A stretch of 64,000 nucleotides of DNA from an uncultured Alphaproteobacteria bacterium (lineage in GTDB: Bacteria; Pseudomonadota; Alphaproteobacteria; RF32; CAG-239): NCBI GenBank assembly GCA_910576955.1, contig CAJTJB010000001.1, positions 248,001 through 312,000 on the forward strand, in the 5' to 3' direction. The notes beneath the pieces are model-generated. The model saw only the letters and a list, made by a program, of their open reading frames with translations, was not told the origin of the DNA and ran no database searches. Position 1 is the first letter of the stretch. The number at the start of each line of letters is the position of its first letter. The position numbers were made by a program, and so were the translations under genes. Below, one piece after another: positions 18,146 to 27,409 of the stretch.

Positions 18146-19228
18146 TTAAATTTTATTTACACATTTAAGGATTGAACTGTCGCCATACGAATAAAAACGA
18201 TATTTTTCTTTGATGGCGTGAGCATATGCCGCTTTCATCCGCTCGGTGCCGGCTATCGCGCAAATCAACATAAAGAGGGTCGATTTCGGAAGATGAAAAT
18301 TCGTGATAATATAATCAATGACTTTAAATTTATATCCGGGCGTAATAAAAATCGCGGTTTCACCGTTAAACGGGTGCAATGTACCGTTTTCATCAGCGGC
18401 GCTTTCCAGCAGGCGCACGGATGTTGTGCCGACGGCAATAACGCGGCGTCCCTCTTTTTTGGCCTGATTGATAATATCGCAGGACTCTTTAGTAATAATT
18501 CCGTATTCGGCGTGCATTTTATGGTCTTCAGTATTATCCGTTTTAACCGGCAGAAACGTCCCTGCCCCGACATGCAGCGTCAGAAAAACCTTAGTAACGC
18601 CCTTTTCCTCTATTCTTTTTAAAACATCATCGGTAAAATGCAGTCCGGCGGTCGGCGCGGCAACAGCCCCTTCGTATTTGGCATAAACCGTCTGGTAATT
18701 TTCTTTGTCATTATATTTATTCCATATTCCGGCGACAGGCTTTTCCCGCTTAATATATGGCGGAAGAGGCATTAAGCCGTAAGTTTCAAGCATTTTTGCC
18801 AGAGTATCCACTGCGCAGAGAAATTCCAGAAGTACACCGTCTTCCCCGCGTTTTTCAAGCACGCGCGCTTTGAAAGCAGATTCTTCGGGCGAAATTTCGG
18901 AAGTATAAAAAGTGACAATATCTTCGGGGTGCAGGCGTTTGGAATTTTTAATAAAAGCCCACCAAGACAGCCCATTTTCAGGGTGGTAAAGCGTTACTTC
19001 CACCTCTGCCTCGCCGCGTTTGCCGTATAATCGCGCCGGAATGACTTTTGTATTATTAAAGACTAAAACATCGCCCTGTTGCAACATATCCGGCAAATCA
19101 TAAAAATGGCGGTCTTTTATGATATTTTCTTCCGTTAAATCAAGCAGTTTTGAAGAATCCCGCGGAGTCGCAGGCTCTTTGGCAATCAAATCCTTATCCA
19201 GCTCAAAATCAAATAAATCTACGCGCAT
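18146..19228 (-). CDS. queA: S-adenosylmethionine:tRNA ribosyltransferase-isomerase
   Basis: Builds epoxyqueuosine by transferring the ribosyl moiety of SAM onto preQ1 at tRNA position 34. Characteristic blocks: RVDLFDFELDKDLIAKEPA at the start, DVLVFNNTKVIPARLYG, the AAPTAGLHFT motif, THVGAGTF-like LHVGAGTFLPV, and TDYIITNFHLPKSTLFMLI-like residues near the end. ATG 19228 follows GAGGACAAT; the codons before it are not conserved. 360 residues, normal length. tgt or other queuosine genes are not adjacent in this window. Confidence 0.94.
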   Translation of the reverse strand: MRVDLFDFELDKDLIAKEPATPRDSSKLLDLTEENIIKDRHFYDLPDMLQQGDVLVFNNTKVIPARLYGKRGEAEVEVTLYHPENGLSWWAFIKNSKRLHPEDIVTFYTSEISPEESAFKARVLEKRGEDGVLLEFLCAVDTLAKMLETYGLMPLPPYIKREKPVAGIWNKYNDKENYQTVYAKYEGAVAAPTAGLHFTDDVLKRIEEKGVTKVFLTLHVGAGTFLPVKTDNTEDHKMHAEYGIITKESCDIINQAKKEGRRVIAVGTTSVRLLESAADENGTLHPFNGETAIFITPGYKFKVIDYIITNFHLPKSTLFMLICAIAGTERMKAAYAHAIKEKYRFYSYGDSSILKCVNKI

Positions 19229-19357
19229 ATTGTCCTCTTTATTGCTATATTTGCGGTTTTTATAATACAATGACTTTAATTTCGCAATGTTTTTTTATTA
19301 TCTTGCGCCAATTTTGACAATATTTTAAAAAATATTTAAAATCGACAAAATTTTCTA

Positions 19358-19386
19358 TTGAAATTATTGATTTCTTATTGTATAAT
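19358..19386 (+). promoter_or_regulatory. Strong sigma70-type promoter for the 842-residue orphan
   Basis: TTGAAA (19358-19363), a 17-base spacer and perfect TATAAT (19381-19386), followed by AGGAG and the GTG at 19434. It is among the closest to consensus of any promoter seen in this window, suggesting robust expression. Confidence 0.7.
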
Positions 19387-19433
19387 GCCTTTAAATTTAA
19401 GTGTTTTCAATCGTTTTTTTAGGAGAAAAAACC

Positions 19434-21962
19434 GTGGTTAGCCGCAGAAAAGTGAAAAAAGCCGAAAAGATGCAACGCAAAAATCAAGGCATGACGCTTG
19501 AGGAAGCATACAAGATTCTTGACACTGCGCCCTCCCTTGTCAGCAACAGCGTTTACGAAGAAGCTTTAAAAGTGATGGAACGTGAAGATGCCGGATTTGC
19601 TGCTGAAATCAGAGCCTTTAATGAAGCCAAAGCTAAAGAAGATGCCCTCCGCGTTGCTTATGAAATTGCGGGCGGCTACAAAACCAATGTCATCAGTAAA
19701 AAGCGTTTTGAAAATGCAATAAAACTCGTAACGGCTGATGATCCGGAATTTGCCAGAACATTGCAAGCCCTTTCCGAAAACGGTATGAGTTTTAAAGATG
19801 CTGACAGCGAACATCTTGCACAAGCCGAACAAACAGTGATACAAAATGCGCAACTTCTTGAAAAAGAATATCGCAACAGTGAGCAGTTAAAACAAGAGGT
19901 CTTTACGGACGATGTTCGCGAATTGATGAACAATACCGTTGTTGAGGGCGTTTCTCAAGAAGATGCGGAACAAATCATTTTTGTAACCGGTCAGCAAGAT
20001 GCCCTTCAGGAAATTGCGGAACGTGCTGATTTAGAAAATGTTTCCGACGATGAAAAACACCAGATTGTGGTGGATACGCTTCAAGATGCCGTCAGAGGCA
20101 ATTTGCTTCGTAGCCGTGCGGAAAATACGCCGTTGCGCGATGCCGTAAATTCTTCGAAAAAAGTTAAAGTTTCTTCTAACTCTGTTTTCAGCGCTTTCAA
20201 ACAAGCCGCACAGCGTGCAAACGCTTATTTAAAAGACTTGGGCAGAAGAGGATGGAAAAAAGCTGCCGCTTTATTTAACAGGGCTAAAACTTTTGTTTGC
20301 GAGCACCCGAAGACAACTTTGGCTTCCACAGCGTTTATTCTGGCGGCAAGTTCTTTGGTTGTCGGTTACTCTGACAAAGATTCGCATAAAAACCAAGATC
20401 AAATGCCCACGGAGCAGAAAACCGTTGTTTTGAATGACACGACAAAAACATCGGCGGCGATTGTTTCCGACACAATCCGTTCAGACAGCATTCCGGTTTT
20501 GGAGGTTGCTCCAGTTGCACAATCCGCCGTTGCTGATACAACCCGCACTACTACCCTTAAATCGGTTACCCAAAACGCAACAAAAGCAACCGTTAAAAAA
20601 GGTGCAACAGTAAACGCCGTTAAAGCAAGTGCGATTGAAGATAATTTTGAGATTGTTGCAAAAGCCGACACAGCAGCTGTTGAAGATGATTTTGAGATTG
20701 TTACAAAGGCTGATACAGCAGCTGTTGAAGATGATTTCGAGATTGTTACAAAGGCTGGCAAAGCAGCTGTGGAAGATGATTTCGAGATTGTTGCAACAGC
20801 GGATGATTTCGAAATTACGACAGACAATCCGACAGTACAAGCTGACAGCATTGTAAATAAAGTTGTTTTAGACCACGATTCCATTCCGGCGGGCACACCG
20901 TCTGCAATGTATACTGCCGAACGCGGCGGCGTGGATGGATCCGGCTTATCTTCAGACGCTCTGAAAAAAGACCAAAAATGGTATGACAATACTTTTTATA
21001 AAGGGGCATATCAAGATTTTGTTGAGTTGCTTCGTAAAGATGAAAACCTTTATCTCTTTAATAAAGGAAACGTCGGCGAAGGCGTTACTCCGGAGATTTT
21101 GCTGCATAAACATGCTGCACAGGCAAGATGGGGAAATGACAAATATGGCGAATTTGCAACAACAATTACTGCTATGAACCAGTTTTTAAACGGTTGCGTA
21201 GAACAGCTTGATGTTACAAAGGCCGAACAGATTAAAGCCGTTATGGACAGAGTAAACACAGACGGAACTATTGATGGCGTTGTCGGCAAACAAAATGTTC
21301 GCAATCTTTCCATTAAATACAACGGTTGCGGCGAAACCATGACATATGACGCTACTTATTCGGCAGATCCGGTCAGACCGACAAATCCGTCAGGCGAGAA
21401 ATATCAGAGATTGTATATGATGTCTGATACTATTCGCAGAAAAGCAGAGCCCATAACCGTGACATACGAATATTCAACGCAGCTCCCGCAACAGCAGGTT
21501 CAAATCAGCGTTGCCGAATATCGCGGAAACCACGAAAAGGGACAAGGCTTAACCGATGGCAAGAAAATCAGAGACCTGTCGGCAGATGTTGTTGATTCGT
21601 TATCTGTTACAGACAGACAAATTGCATCTTACCAATCAGAGCAATCTGTTGACCAGCAAGCTCCAAACGGCAACATCAACGAGTTGAAAGGAAACTTTGC
21701 TTCCGGCGAGGGCTTAAATGCCGGCGTGGTGGTTGATACGCATAAAGAGGTATCCGTATCCGTAAATGACAGGCAGATTAACTCTAATCAGGAAGACAAT
21801 TTTGAAATCGTAACCGCAGACAAGCGTTCTCATGCCAACACTCCGGGTAAAGCCAAGAAAGGCGGTGTTAAGAAGAAAAGCAAAAAACAAATCGAACAAG
21901 AAGCGTTAGATATGGCGCGAGCAGATTATTTCCGTATAAGAATGCAATCTTCTAATAACTGA
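19434..21962 (+). CDS. Large single-span membrane protein with DDFEIV repeats, function unknown
   Basis: No family recognised for this 842-residue protein. Start GTG 19434 follows AGGAG. Residues 1-290 are charged, helical and probably cytoplasmic, with two related segments (about 20-60 and 70-110; EEAYKIL..VSNSVYEEALKVM versus ALRVAYEI..VISKKRFENAIKLV). One membrane span lies at about 293-312. Beyond it comes a Thr/Ala-rich stalk, four 15-residue repeats around EDDFEIV (about 400-460), a central domain with a Cys pair, and a duplicated module (about 691-736 and 746-785; KGQGL..SVTDRQI versus SGEGL..SVNDRQI). A last EDNFEIV precedes a Lys-rich end. It stands alone between a strong promoter and a strong terminator. 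Confidence 0.7.
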   Translation: MVSRRKVKKAEKMQRKNQGMTLEEAYKILDTAPSLVSNSVYEEALKVMEREDAGFAAEIRAFNEAKAKEDALRVAYEIAGGYKTNVISKKRFENAIKLVTADDPEFARTLQALSENGMSFKDADSEHLAQAEQTVIQNAQLLEKEYRNSEQLKQEVFTDDVRELMNNTVVEGVSQEDAEQIIFVTGQQDALQEIAERADLENVSDDEKHQIVVDTLQDAVRGNLLRSRAENTPLRDAVNSSKKVKVSSNSVFSAFKQAAQRANAYLKDLGRRGWKKAAALFNRAKTFVCEHPKTTLASTAFILAASSLVVGYSDKDSHKNQDQMPTEQKTVVLNDTTKTSAAIVSDTIRSDSIPVLEVAPVAQSAVADTTRTTTLKSVTQNATKATVKKGATVNAVKASAIEDNFEIVAKADTAAVEDDFEIVTKADTAAVEDDFEIVTKAGKAAVEDDFEIVATADDFEITTDNPTVQADSIVNKVVLDHDSIPAGTPSAMYTAERGGVDGSGLSSDALKKDQKWYDNTFYKGAYQDFVELLRKDENLYLFNKGNVGEGVTPEILLHKHAAQARWGNDKYGEFATTITAMNQFLNGCVEQLDVTKAEQIKAVMDRVNTDGTIDGVVGKQNVRNLSIKYNGCGETMTYDATYSADPVRPTNPSGEKYQRLYMMSDTIRRKAEPITVTYEYSTQLPQQQVQISVAEYRGNHEKGQGLTDGKKIRDLSADVVDSLSVTDRQIASYQSEQSVDQQAPNGNINELKGNFASGEGLNAGVVVDTHKEVSVSVNDRQINSNQEDNFEIVTADKRSHANTPGKAKKGGVKKKSKKQIEQEALDMARADYFRIRMQSSNN
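20631..20822 (+). repeat. Tandem 45-bp repeat, four copies plus a partial fifth
   Basis: In-frame units begin at 20631, 20676, 20721 and 20766, each encoding a variant of AVEDDFEIVTKADTA. A truncated ADDFEIT follows. Copies two and three are nearly identical at the DNA level, implying recent expansion. The repeat sits just after the membrane span of the 842-residue protein. Confidence 0.95.
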
Positions 21963-21969
21963 CAGTTAT

Positions 21970-22002
21970 CCCGCCTGAAAATCAGGCGGGATTTTCTTTT
22001 TT
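21970..22002 (+). terminator. Intrinsic terminator of the 842-residue gene
   Basis: Nine-base GC-rich stem CCCGCCTGA/TCAGGCGGG with loop AAA, followed by ATTTTCTTTTTT. Confidence 0.92.
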
Positions 22003-22060
22003 AAACCTCTTTTTCTTGGGGATAACTTTCCCCAACCTGACAAGAGTATATAAAATTTAG

Positions 22061-23164
<1,104 letters not shown>

Positions 23165-23173
23165 TAGTTTAGC

Positions 23174-23243
23174 TCTCCCCGTCGTTTTATTGACGCAAGT
23201 TACTGTGTTGCGTTGATATTAGCGGCGGGGATTGTTTTTTATT
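23174..23243 (+). terminator. Branched hairpin/attenuator between gap and pgk
   Basis: An outer stem TCCCCGTCG (23176-23184) pairs with CGGCGGGGA (23223-23231), enclosing a second stem ACGCAA/TTGCGT, and is followed by TTGTTTTTTATTT. It looks like an intrinsic terminator but lies between cotranscription-type neighbours, so partial read-through is likely. pgk's ribosome site follows at once. Confidence 0.7.
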
Positions 23244-23258
23244 TAAGGAATACTAAAA

Positions 23259-24470
23259 ATGACAGAATATAAAACAATTAAAGATTTGGGCGATTTGAAC
23301 GGCAAAGTTGTTATGCTGCGCGCTGACTTGAACGTGCCCATGGATGAAAATTTTAATGTGACTAACACCGCGCGTATTGACCGCACGGTTCCGACTATTA
23401 AAACTTTGATGGACAAAGGCGCTAAAGTTGTGGTTATTTCTCACTTCGGACGTCCGGAAGGCAAAGGCGATATGAAAAACTCGCTGTCGCACATCGTTAA
23501 AGATTTGGAAAAAGCTTTGGGCAAGCACGTTGTATTTGTGGATGACTGCATCGGCGAAAAGGTTGAAAATGCAGTTAAAAATATGAAAGCAGACGAAGTT
23601 TTGCTGCTGGAAAACCTGCGCTTTTACAACGAAGAGAAAAAAGGCGATGAAGGTTTTGCCAAAGAATTGGTTAAACCTGCGGATGTTTATGTTTCCGACG
23701 CATTTTCTACTGCGCACCGCGCACACGCCTCTATGGTTGCGGCGGCAAAATTGCTCCCGTCTGCGATGGGTTTGCTGATGGAAGAAGAAGTTAACGCACT
23801 TTCTACCGGTTTGAACAATCCGGTTCGTCCGTTAATTGCTATTGTCGGCGGCTCTAAAGTTTCCACAAAATTGGACCTGTTAAACAATTTGGTTAAAAAG
23901 GTTGATAAGCTGGTTATTTCCGGCGGTATGGCACATACGTTTATGAAAGCCAGCGGCATTGACACCATCAACGAGGCAAACTCTTTGGTGCAGATGGATA
24001 TGCTGGACACTGCCAAAGAAATTATGGCAACAGCAAAAGCAAACAATTGCGAAATCGTTTTGCCGGTTGATGTGGTTGTTTCTAAAGAATTTAAGCCGAT
24101 GGCAGAGCATAAGACCGTTGCTCTTGCAGATATTCCGGCAGAAGGCTGGAGCTTGTTGGATGTGGGCGAAAAGACGATTGCCGCTATCAATGCCAAGCTT
24201 GATGAATGCAAAACTTTGGTTTGGAACGGACCTTTGGGCGTGTTTGAAATGAAGCCGTTTGACAATGCAACCAACAAAGTAGCTCAACACGCGGCAGAAT
24301 TAACCCAAGCCGGCAAGCTGACTTCTGTTGCCGGTGGCGGTGACACTGTTTCCGCACTGGAGAATGCGGGCGTTGCCAATAAATTTACATATATCTCCAC
24401 CGCTGGCGGCGCTTTCCTTGAATGGATGGAAGGCAAAGAGCTTCCGGGTGTTGCGGTTATGAAAAAATAA
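23259..24470 (+). CDS. pgk: Phosphoglycerate kinase
   Basis: Transfers phosphate from 1,3-bisphosphoglycerate to ADP. Family blocks LRADLNVPMDENFNVTN, HFGRPEG, LLENLRFYNEEKKGD, DAFSTAHRAHASM, GGSKVSTKL and the C-terminal VAGGGDTVSAL are all present. 403 residues, normal. ATG follows TAAGGAATACTAAAA. No separate strong promoter is visible, so expression probably depends on read-through from gap past the intergenic hairpin. A strong terminator closes the unit. Confidence 0.97.
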   Translation: MTEYKTIKDLGDLNGKVVMLRADLNVPMDENFNVTNTARIDRTVPTIKTLMDKGAKVVVISHFGRPEGKGDMKNSLSHIVKDLEKALGKHVVFVDDCIGEKVENAVKNMKADEVLLLENLRFYNEEKKGDEGFAKELVKPADVYVSDAFSTAHRAHASMVAAAKLLPSAMGLLMEEEVNALSTGLNNPVRPLIAIVGGSKVSTKLDLLNNLVKKVDKLVISGGMAHTFMKASGIDTINEANSLVQMDMLDTAKEIMATAKANNCEIVLPVDVVVSKEFKPMAEHKTVALADIPAEGWSLLDVGEKTIAAINAKLDECKTLVWNGPLGVFEMKPFDNATNKVAQHAAELTQAGKLTSVAGGGDTVSALENAGVANKFTYISTAGGAFLEWMEGKELPGVAVMKK

Positions 24471-24491
24471 CTTCAATATATTTAAATAGCG

Positions 24492-24519
24492 AGAGGGTGC
24501 AAAAGCGCCCTCTTTTTTT
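24492..24519 (+). terminator. Intrinsic terminator of gap-pgk
   Basis: Stem AGAGGGTGC/GCGCCCTCT with one G-U pair, loop AAAA, then a run of seven T. Confidence 0.9.
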
Positions 24520-24608
24520 GTTTGCCATTATAAGCAAGGGATAACCGCTATTTTTGAGGCGGAAAAATATTATTATCTTAAAAAATTATTTGATAATGCA
24601 GAAAATCA

Positions 24609-24689
24609 ATGAAAAGAATCAGCGAGATTCAAAAGGAACGTTCTCAAATTATTAATGACTTCATTGAAACATTAGGAGGCAATCCTTAA
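24609..24689 (+). CDS. Possible 26-residue small protein
   Basis: ATG 24609 to TAA 24689, encoding a charged helical peptide starting MKRISEIQKERSQ and ending LGGNP. In-frame stops lie just upstream, so it is not a tail of a longer frame. There is no clear ribosome site before it. A hairpin followed by T residues lies nine bases downstream, which gives it the outline of a tiny transcription unit. It might equally be a decayed gene or part of a small RNA. Confidence 0.25.
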   Translation: MKRISEIQKERSQIINDFIETLGGNP

Positions 24690-24697
24690 CTTTACTA

Positions 24698-24724
24698 AAA
24701 CGGCTTGTAACAAAGTCGTTTTTT
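24698..24724 (+). terminator. Weak terminator-like hairpin
   Basis: AAAACGGCTT pairs with AAGTCGTTTT (one G-U), loop GTAACA, then TTTTG. It follows the 26-codon frame. Confidence 0.45.
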
Positions 24725-24820
24725 GTTTTCCATTACCATAGTTATATTTTGAAATATTATGTTATATAAAAAGTTATATAAATTTATTGTTTATTAAGAT
24801 TTCCCCCTATACACTTCGGT

Positions 24821-24839
24821 TATAACACAACGTGTTATA
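24821..24839. promoter_or_regulatory. Operator-like dyad before the beta-barrel gene
   Basis: TATAACAC-AAC-GTGTTATA, perfect eight-base arms around three bases, ending 27 bases before the ATG at 24867. Position and symmetry suit a repressor site or mRNA 5' stem; no regulator is encoded nearby. Confidence 0.45.
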
Positions 24840-24866
24840 TTTTGTAACTAAACAGAGGAGGCTATT

Positions 24867-25628
24867 ATGACCTACAAAACTATGTTATTAACCACAGCTG
24901 CAGTTTTATTTGCTTCACAGGCGATGGCGGCGGATTTGACCAATCCGTTTTATGTGCCGAATGAAGGACAGCTTGTTTCGACCACAAATGCCGGATATTA
25001 CAGAGCTAAAGCGAAACACGATGCTGGCGTTCTTGAAGGATATTACGCAGCGGAAACATTGGAATACGGTCTTAATAATAATTTCAGCATTAACGGCACA
25101 TTAGCCAATATGTTTGATACGCAGGGCGTATATAACAACGACCACAACTTCGCTTATCAGCTTGGGGCGAAATACAATACACGCAATGATAATGTTTTGC
25201 TGCAAGCAAGTGTTAATTATGCAACACTTGACCCGCAGTCGTTTGTCGGGCGCGCCGCATCTAATAAATGGTACAAACGTTTGGATGGCGAAGTTAAGCT
25301 CGGGTATGATATGGGCAACGGGCTGACCCCGTACGCATCATACGCTTTCGGCAGTGAAATTGATGCGGCAGACAGAGAATTGACACAATCCGCATCTGTC
25401 GGCGTTCATAAATATGCCGGCAAATATGCACTTGATTTGGCAGTTCGGTATGACTTTGTTACTGATGGCAAAAACACCAATGAATGGTGGGCAGATGCCG
25501 CGGTTGACTACTACCTGAAAGATAATGTAGCATTGGGCGTTTACGGTTCGTACTTTCTGGACGGTTCGTACAGCAAAAACGTTGACTACGCATACGATGC
25601 GGGGCTGCGTTTAAAAGTGTTATTCTAA
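24867..25628 (+). CDS. Outer-membrane beta-barrel protein
   Basis: 253 residues with a signal peptide (1-21, ending AMA). The mature part alternates hydrophobic and polar residues in short strands (for example KLGYDMGNGLTPYASYAFG and YALDLAVRYDF) and ends in phenylalanine (RLKVLF), the usual signal for BAM-mediated insertion. Roughly ten to twelve strands can be counted. The ligand or role is unknown; no porin or adhesin signature stands out. ATG has an excellent AGAGGAGG ribosome site. It is a single-gene unit with an upstream dyad and its own terminator. Confidence 0.75.
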   Translation: MTYKTMLLTTAAVLFASQAMAADLTNPFYVPNEGQLVSTTNAGYYRAKAKHDAGVLEGYYAAETLEYGLNNNFSINGTLANMFDTQGVYNNDHNFAYQLGAKYNTRNDNVLLQASVNYATLDPQSFVGRAASNKWYKRLDGEVKLGYDMGNGLTPYASYAFGSEIDAADRELTQSASVGVHKYAGKYALDLAVRYDFVTDGKNTNEWWADAAVDYYLKDNVALGVYGSYFLDGSYSKNVDYAYDAGLRLKVLF

Positions 25629-25654
25629 AAAAATACACACACCGTTGTTGAGCG

Positions 25655-25679
25655 AGAGGGCTTTACAGCCCTCTTTTTG
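25655..25679 (+). terminator. Intrinsic terminator of the beta-barrel gene
   Basis: Stem AGAGGGCT/AGCCCTCT with loop TTAC, followed by TTTTTG. It resembles the pgk terminator in sequence. Confidence 0.92.
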
Positions 25680-25841
25680 TTGCTATCGGCAAAATTTCAG
25701 GGTATCAACTTTCTAGATTATATCAGAATTTCCGATAAACGCGTTTTAATCAACACCCTTTTTCCTTATCATTGCAAAATATTTAATTCTCTGATATATA
25801 GCAAGGTATTACATGGTTATTATGAGATAAGGAGAAAAACT

Positions 25842-27407
25842 ATGGGAAAAACTGCAATCATTATCGGCGCAGGGCCGGCAGGGCTTACGGCAGCTTATGA
25901 GCTGCTAAACCGGTCTGATATTACCCCGATTATTTTAGAAGAAAATGACTTTGTAGGCGGTATCAGCGCTACGCTTGACTATAAAAACAATAAAATTGAT
26001 ATGGGCGGGCACAGATTTTTTTCAAAGTCCGAACGGGTGATGAACTGGTGGCTGGATATTTTGCCGCTGCAGGGCAAGCCCTCAAAAGACGACATCATTT
26101 TGAAAAGGGAAGTTGAGTTATCCAAACTTAAAGGTGCGCCCGATCCCGAAAAAACAGACAGGGTTATGCTTAAAAGGAATCGGCTCTCACGCATTTATTA
26201 CCTCAAAACATTTTTCAGCTATCCGGTCAGCCTGAATATGGAAACAATTAAAGGACTCGGATTGTGGCGGATGTTTAAAATCGGCTGCTCGTATATGAAA
26301 GCGCTGGCGTTTCCGATTAAAAACGAAAAATCTTTGCAAGATTTTATGATTAACCGTTTCGGAAAAGAGCTTTATCTGACCTTTTTCAAAGACTATACGG
26401 AGAAGCTGTGGGGTATCGACTGCGATAAAATTTCCGCCGAATGGGGGGCGCAGAGAATTAAGGGGATTTCCATCTTAAAAGTCTTAAAGCAGATGGCTCA
26501 AAACCTCACCGGAAAGAAAGGCGGCGCGGTTGAAACCAGTTTTATTGAGAGCTTTTTCTACCCAAAGTATGGTCCGGGGCATATGTGGCAAAGCGTTGCC
26601 GAAGAAGTACGGAAAAAAGGCGGCAAAATTATTTTTGGGCAGAAAGTGACGGGGATTACCCGCAAAAACTTTAAGATTTCTGCCGTTGAAACCACGGATA
26701 AAAACGGCAAAACGACGGTTTATGAGGGGGATATATTCATCTCGACAATGCCGGTTAAAGACTTAATCGAATCGATGAATAACGTTCCGCACGAGATTAA
26801 AAAAGTTGCGGGCGGATTAATGTATCGCGATTTCAGAGTGGTGGGCGTGCTTTTGGACAAGCTTAAGCTTAAAAACACCACCGCGATTAAAACGATTAAC
26901 AACATTGTGCCGGATACTTGGATTTATGTGCAGGAGCGAGAAGTTAAGCTTGGGCGGATTCAGGTGTTTAACAACTGGAGTCCGTATTTGGTCAATGACT
27001 TCCAAAACACTGTTTGGATTGGTTTAGAATATTTTTGCAACGAGCAAGATAACATCTGGACTGATGACGACAAAACGTTTATCAAATTTGCCGTGGAAGA
27101 GGCTGACAAAATCGGTATTTTTGATAAAAAAGACGTGTTGGATGCGTATACCGCCCGTGTTAAAAAAGCATATCCGGCATATTTCGGCACATATGACCGT
27201 TTTGATGAGATTAAGCGGTTTGTTGATAAATTCAGCAACCTTTATCTGGTTGGCAGAAACGGTATGCATCGCTATAACAATATGGATCACTCCACTTTGG
27301 CAGCGATGAAAGCGGTTGACTGCATTTTGGGCGAATGCAAAGACAAAAACGAGATTTGGTCGGTCAACACCGAATCGGATTATCACGAAGAAAAACAGGC
27401 AAACTGA
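25842..27407 (+). CDS. FAD-dependent oxidoreductase, UDP-galactopyranose-mutase/amine-oxidase-like
   Basis: 521 residues. N-terminal dinucleotide fold [17 protein letters not shown] with a Glu ending strand two (ILEEN), then [22 protein letters not shown] (about 177-186) resembles the YTEKxWG segment of UDP-galactopyranose mutase relatives. The C-terminal FAD contact is [17 protein letters not shown]. The group is commonly found in polysaccharide loci, and here a GT-C glycosyltransferase follows after two bases. The exact reaction is not determinable. ATG 25842 follows AAGGAG; the upstream in-frame stretch has no family similarity. Confidence 0.75.
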   Translation: MGKTAIIIGAGPAGLTAAYELLNRSDITPIILEENDFVGGISATLDYKNNKIDMGGHRFFSKSERVMNWWLDILPLQGKPSKDDIILKREVELSKLKGAPDPEKTDRVMLKRNRLSRIYYLKTFFSYPVSLNMETIKGLGLWRMFKIGCSYMKALAFPIKNEKSLQDFMINRFGKELYLTFFKDYTEKLWGIDCDKISAEWGAQRIKGISILKVLKQMAQNLTGKKGGAVETSFIESFFYPKYGPGHMWQSVAEEVRKKGGKIIFGQKVTGITRKNFKISAVETTDKNGKTTVYEGDIFISTMPVKDLIESMNNVPHEIKKVAGGLMYRDFRVVGVLLDKLKLKNTTAIKTINNIVPDTWIYVQEREVKLGRIQVFNNWSPYLVNDFQNTVWIGLEYFCNEQDNIWTDDDKTFIKFAVEEADKIGIFDKKDVLDAYTARVKKAYPAYFGTYDRFDEIKRFVDKFSNLYLVGRNGMHRYNNMDHSTLAAMKAVDCILGECKDKNEIWSVNTESDYHEEKQAN

Positions 27408-27409
27408 TT

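Larger units (their letters stand above)
24520..24866. other. Gene-poor 347-base stretch
   Basis: AT-rich. It holds one 26-codon reading frame (24609-24689), a weak terminator-like hairpin (24698-24724), two direct GTTATATAA runs (24761-24780) that may include the promoter of the beta-barrel gene, and a 19-base dyad (24821-24839). No tRNA or recognised RNA was found. Confidence 0.6.

Noticed and set aside
20631..20822. Tandem repeat considered as a CRISPR array.
   Set aside because: Units are contiguous, in frame and coding, with no unique spacers and no cas genes.
20399..20989. Long minus-strand reading frame opposite the repeat region of the 842-residue gene.
   Set aside because: Its Ser/Thr-rich repeats are the reverse image of the plus-strand repeat; no ribosome site or independent coding signal.
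23687..24277. Minus-strand frame of 196 codons inside pgk.
   Set aside because: pgk is unmistakable on the plus strand; the antisense frame has no recognisable domain or start signal.
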